A stretch of DNA of 9,214 nucleotides from an uncultured Pseudomonadota bacterium. GTDB lineage: Bacteria; Myxococcota_A; Polyangia; HGW-17. The stretch spans positions 1 to 9,214 of the forward strand of contig CALKWH010000449.1 in NCBI GenBank assembly GCA_938004375.1. Reading direction: 5' to 3'. This document shows positions 6,889 to 9,214 of the stretch, piece after piece. The notes under the pieces are model-generated. The model was not told the origin of the DNA, ran no database searches, and was given only the letters and a program-made list of their open reading frames with translations. Numbering within the stretch: position 1 is the first letter of the stretch; every line of letters starts with the position of its first letter. A program made the position numbers and the translations under genes.

Positions 6889-7379
6889 GGCTTCACCTCG
6901 GGATCGGGCGTCGGCGGGGTCGGCTCCTGGCCGTGGAGCTTCTTCTGGAGCTCGATCATGGCGGCGTCGATGCAGCCGCGCAGGGCGGCGCAGTCCTCGC
7001 CGCCGTGCTGCTTCATGCAGGCCTCCATGGCCTCCCAGCGAGCCTTGTCAGACGCGCCGCGCCGCGCGCCGCAGCCGCTGACGCAGGCCGCCAGGGCGGC
7101 GGAGCTGGTCTGCTTGCCGTGGACCTTCAGGTTGCAGTGGGCCAGTTGGCCGCACATGGTCTGGCAGGTCACCGCCTCGCCCTGGGCCAGCGGGCGGATC
7201 TGCGGGTTGGGCACGACGGGGCCGGCGCTGACGTTGGGCGCGCCGCCGGGGCCGGGGGTGCCCGGGGCGTCAGCGGGATCGGGGGCGCCGGGGGCCATGG
7301 GGGCCGCGGGGGCCGAGGCGTCCTTCCCGCCGGAGCAGGAGAGGGTCAACAGAAGGGAACAGATGGCGAAGGTTCTCAT
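6885..7379 (-). CDS. Cys-rich putative lipoprotein, 164 residues
   Basis: A short signal peptide (MRTFAICSLLLTLSC) ends at C15 followed by SGGKD, a lipobox-like site, though with Thr rather than Leu at -3. A Pro/Ala/Gly-rich linker (about 20-66) would hold the domain off the membrane. The folded part (70-140) carries eight cysteines: C72, C76, C82, C99, C103, C121, C130 and C136. They include two CX3C pairs in helical context, so four disulfides in the periplasm are likely. The tail is Pro/Glu-rich. No named family recognised; Cys-rich lipoproteins of this style are common in myxobacteria-like genomes. It starts 12 bp after the RNase J stop, with GAGG 10 nt before the ATG, and its TGA overlaps the kinase ATG. 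A lipoprotein between two cytoplasmic enzymes is odd and suggests co-expression rather than a shared pathway. Confidence 0.8.
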   Translation of the reverse strand: MRTFAICSLLLTLSCSGGKDASAPAAPMAPGAPDPADAPGTPGPGGAPNVSAGPVVPNPQIRPLAQGEAVTCQTMCGQLAHCNLKVHGKQTSSAALAACVSGCGARRGASDKARWEAMEACMKQHGGEDCAALRGCIDAAMIELQKKLHGQEPTPPTPDPEVKP

Positions 7380-7391
7380 GCGCGCAGCACC

Positions 7392-9032
7392 TCAGTGGAT
7401 CAAATGCACCACAACCTGGGGTTTTTTACCAGTTTCGGATTTGAAAAAGCGCCGGACGGCCAGCTCGACCGCGCGCTCGGGGGCCTCGTCCCCCGCTTCG
7501 GGGTTCGCGGCGAGGATGGCGCGGGCGCAGCCCTCGGCCAGGGCAGGGTGGTCCTCGAGGCGAGCGATGCCCAAAAGCGACACCTGGAGGCCGGCGGCCT
7601 TCGGGCGGCCCCGGCGGTCCACCGGGCACGAGACGAACACGGTGCCGGTGATGGCCAGGCGGCGGCGCTCCCGCAGGCTGCCGGCGCACACCGGGGTGTC
7701 CAGGGGGTTCTCGAGGTGGAGGACCTCGTCGAGACCGGGGACGGGCTCCACGCGCCAGGTGCCGTCCTCGAGGACGGCGCGGTGGCCGTCGGGGCACAGG
7801 AAGGCTTCGGCGCCGGCGGCCCGGGCCACGACGAGGCCGGCCTGGAGGAAGCGCAGGGAGCCGTGGACGGGGATCACGGCGCGGGGGCCGAGCGCCCCGT
7901 ACAGGGCGGCCAGCTCGGCAGCGGAGCCGTGGCCGGAGACATGAGTGGGGGCGTCGTCGGTGTGGACGCGCACCGTGGCCCCGCGCTCCAGGAGGCGGTC
8001 GATCAACGAGGAGACGGGGAGCTCTCGGCCCGGGATGGTCGACACCGAGAACACGACGGTGTCGCCCGGGCCGGGCACGAGGCGCGCGTGCTGGCCCAGG
8101 GAGAGCCGGTCCAGGGCCGACGCGTTCTCGCCCTGGGATCCCGAGACGAAGAACATCTGGCGCTCCGGCGCCAGCCGGACCACCTCGTCGCAGGTGGTGA
8201 AGTTGGCCTCGGGCAAGAGGCCCAGGTCCCGCGCCACGGCGGTGGTGCGCTCCATCGAGCGGCCGAGGGCGGCTCCCTGGCGGCCAAAGGCGGCGCCGGC
8301 GGTCAAAAAGGCGCGCATCCGGGAGACGTGGGAGGAGAACACGGTCACGAACAGACGCCCGGGGGCGTCGGCGACCAGCTCCCGCACGCGCCCGGTCAGG
8401 GCGGTCTCGGGGGGCGTCTCGTCGTCGGTGCAGGCGCCGGTGGAGTCCGCGAGCACCAGCAGGGGTCCGGGGGCCAGCTTCGCCAGGGCGTCGAGCTCCA
8501 GGCGCCAGGCGTCGTCCCCGGCGAGCTTGAAGTCCCCCGTGTGCACCACCGTGCCGGCGGGGAGCTCGAGGACCAGGGCGGTGGCCTGCAGGATCGAGTG
8601 GGCCACTGGCAGCGCGGTGAAGGCGATCCGATCCGAGAGGGCCACCCTGCGGCCGGGGACCAGCTCAACGAGGGGGCTGGCCCGGCGGACCGCAGGCGGG
8701 AGGGCGGCCCAGCGCTCGGCCACCAGGCCCAGGGTGAACGGCGTGCCGTGGACGGGGGCCGGGGCGCGGGCCAGCAGGTGGTGCAGCGCGCCGACGTGAT
8801 CCTCGTGGCCGTGGGTGAGCAGGTAGGCCAGCGGCCGGGGGACGTGGTCCCACAGCCGCTCCGGGTGCGGGATCAGGCAGGAGACGTCGAACGCGGTCTC
8901 GGCGGGGAACTGGGAGCCGCAGTCGACGAAGACGGCCTCGCCGTCCTGCTCCAGGGCCAGGCAGTTGCGGCCGAAGGCGCCGCAGCCGCCGATCATGTGG
9001 ACGGTGAGGGGGGACGCGCCGGCGGGGCTCAT
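7392..9032 (-). CDS. rnj: RNase J-family beta-CASP metallo-beta-lactamase ribonuclease
   Basis: This 546-residue protein matches bacterial RNase J in length and layout. The metallo-beta-lactamase part shows VDCGS (36-40), the metal motif HGHEDH (74-79), H145 and D167 in HTGDFK. Beta-CASP landmarks follow: ADST (195-198), GRSMERT (257-263), GSQGE (298-302), HVSGH (364-368) and PVH (388-390). The C-terminal domain ends in the typical RRFFKSETGKKP segment and a hydrophobic strand. RNase J acts in the cytoplasm as a 5'-3' exonuclease and endonuclease in mRNA decay and rRNA maturation. One oddity is that the usual HGE after motif C reads HGS (390-392). The start at 9032 overlaps the stop of the upstream gene (ATGA) and begins just before the first strand. 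The frame stays open into the adapter, so any start beyond 9169 is false. RNase J is expected; another beta-CASP nuclease is less likely. Confidence 0.9.
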   Translation of the reverse strand: MSPAGASPLTVHMIGGCGAFGRNCLALEQDGEAVFVDCGSQFPAETAFDVSCLIPHPERLWDHVPRPLAYLLTHGHEDHVGALHHLLARAPAPVHGTPFTLGLVAERWAALPPAVRRASPLVELVPGRRVALSDRIAFTALPVAHSILQATALVLELPAGTVVHTGDFKLAGDDAWRLELDALAKLAPGPLLVLADSTGACTDDETPPETALTGRVRELVADAPGRLFVTVFSSHVSRMRAFLTAGAAFGRQGAALGRSMERTTAVARDLGLLPEANFTTCDEVVRLAPERQMFFVSGSQGENASALDRLSLGQHARLVPGPGDTVVFSVSTIPGRELPVSSLIDRLLERGATVRVHTDDAPTHVSGHGSAAELAALYGALGPRAVIPVHGSLRFLQAGLVVARAAGAEAFLCPDGHRAVLEDGTWRVEPVPGLDEVLHLENPLDTPVCAGSLRERRRLAITGTVFVSCPVDRRGRPKAAGLQVSLLGIARLEDHPALAEGCARAILAANPEAGDEAPERAVELAVRRFFKSETGKKPQVVVHLIH

Positions 9033-9169
9033 TCTGGCAGGCGCTTCCCCTTCGCGGTGAGCTCGTCCCGGCGGTCGGTGAGCAGGCCGCGCAGCTTCGG
9101 GGACACGAAGCGGTCCTCGAGATCCAGCAGGCACAACCCCTCGAGGAACAGGTGCCAGCGCTCGTCCAC
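9029..9169 (-). CDS. C-terminal 46 residues of an unidentified protein (5' partial)
   Basis: A frame without a start in the window ends at TGA 9031-9029, overlapping the RNase J ATG (ATGA). It encodes VDERWHLFLEGLCLLDLEDR and a following basic helix that ends GKRLPE. The amphipathic, Leu and Arg/Glu-rich composition looks like genuine protein, whereas the two other minus-strand frames here give Arg/Pro- or Cys/Ser-rich noise. It is the first visible gene of the operon and translationally coupled to RNase J. The adapter begins at 9170, so its N-terminus is lost. Function cannot be assigned. Confidence 0.65.
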   Translation of the reverse strand: MDERWHLFLEGLCLLDLEDRFVSPKLRGLLTDRRDELTAKGKRLPE

Positions 9170-9214
9170 AGATCGGAAGAGCACACGTCTGAACTCCAGT
9201 CACCGAATACGATC
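9170..9214 (+). other. Illumina TruSeq adapter and index, contamination
   Basis: From 9170 the sequence is AGATCGGAAGAGCACACGTC continuing through CTGAACTCCAGTCAC to 9203, which is the standard TruSeq read-1 adapter. The next 8 bases, CGAATACG (9204-9211), fit an i7 index, and ATC (9212-9214) begins the constant sequence after the index. The first A (9170) could be the A-tail or genomic. None of this is biological. Confidence 0.98.

Noticed and set aside
4486..7944. 1152-codon plus-strand open frame
   Set aside because: It runs antisense to the kinase, lipoprotein and RNase J genes, all of which have clear motifs and ribosome binding sites. Its product is Arg/Ala/Gly/His-rich with no recognisable domain. 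This is a common shadow in GC-rich DNA.
9033..9203. RNase J extended to a start inside the adapter (603 residues)
   Set aside because: The start codon is adapter sequence and the extra residues are Arg/Pro-rich noise. The ATG at 9032 fits the family start and overlaps the upstream stop.

Overview
This GC-rich bacterial window ends in sequencing-adapter sequence, so it is almost certainly the end of a short-read (probably metagenomic) contig. The coding style suggests a member of the former Deltaproteobacteria, such as Myxococcota: a Cys-rich lipoprotein, a very large Cys-rich secreted protein, Pro/Gly/Ala-rich low-complexity stretches and a hexanucleotide microsatellite. This placement is an inference, because there is no rRNA or marker gene to confirm it.

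Layout. (1) 1-3061, minus strand: one very large secreted protein running off the left edge. It has a well-formed promoter, ribosome binding site and signal peptide, but the signal peptide is separated from about 995 open codons by a frame break at a run of nine C (minus strand). (2) 3062-3307: divergent intergenic region with candidate promoters on both strands and a 7-bp inverted repeat. (3) 3308-3940, plus strand: a 210-residue all-helical protein of unknown family. In the same frame after its stop lies a 21-bp minisatellite encoding TAAAREM-type heptads. (4) 4213-4250: a six-copy ATCGAA microsatellite. (5) 4269-4421 and 4521-4931, minus strand: a small one-helix membrane protein and a GTG-started secreted protein. 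(6) 5085-5176: three consecutive triloop hairpins downstream of the next operon. (7) 5203-9169, minus strand: a tight operon read right to left. It comprises the C-terminus of an unidentified protein, an RNase J-family beta-CASP nuclease, a Cys-rich lipoprotein and a TGS-domain nucleoside (uridine-type) kinase. Junctions are ATGA overlap, 12 bp, ATGA overlap. (8) 9170-9214: Illumina adapter plus index, not genomic.

The operon pairs an RNA-degrading enzyme with a nucleoside kinase, which would suit RNA turnover and nucleotide salvage, but that link is inference from gene order only. The points most worth a second look are the frame-broken giant secreted protein, the in-frame heptad minisatellite behind a stop codon, the hairpin triplet, and the adapter, which creates false N-termini on two open frames. 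I see no clear new multi-gene system.
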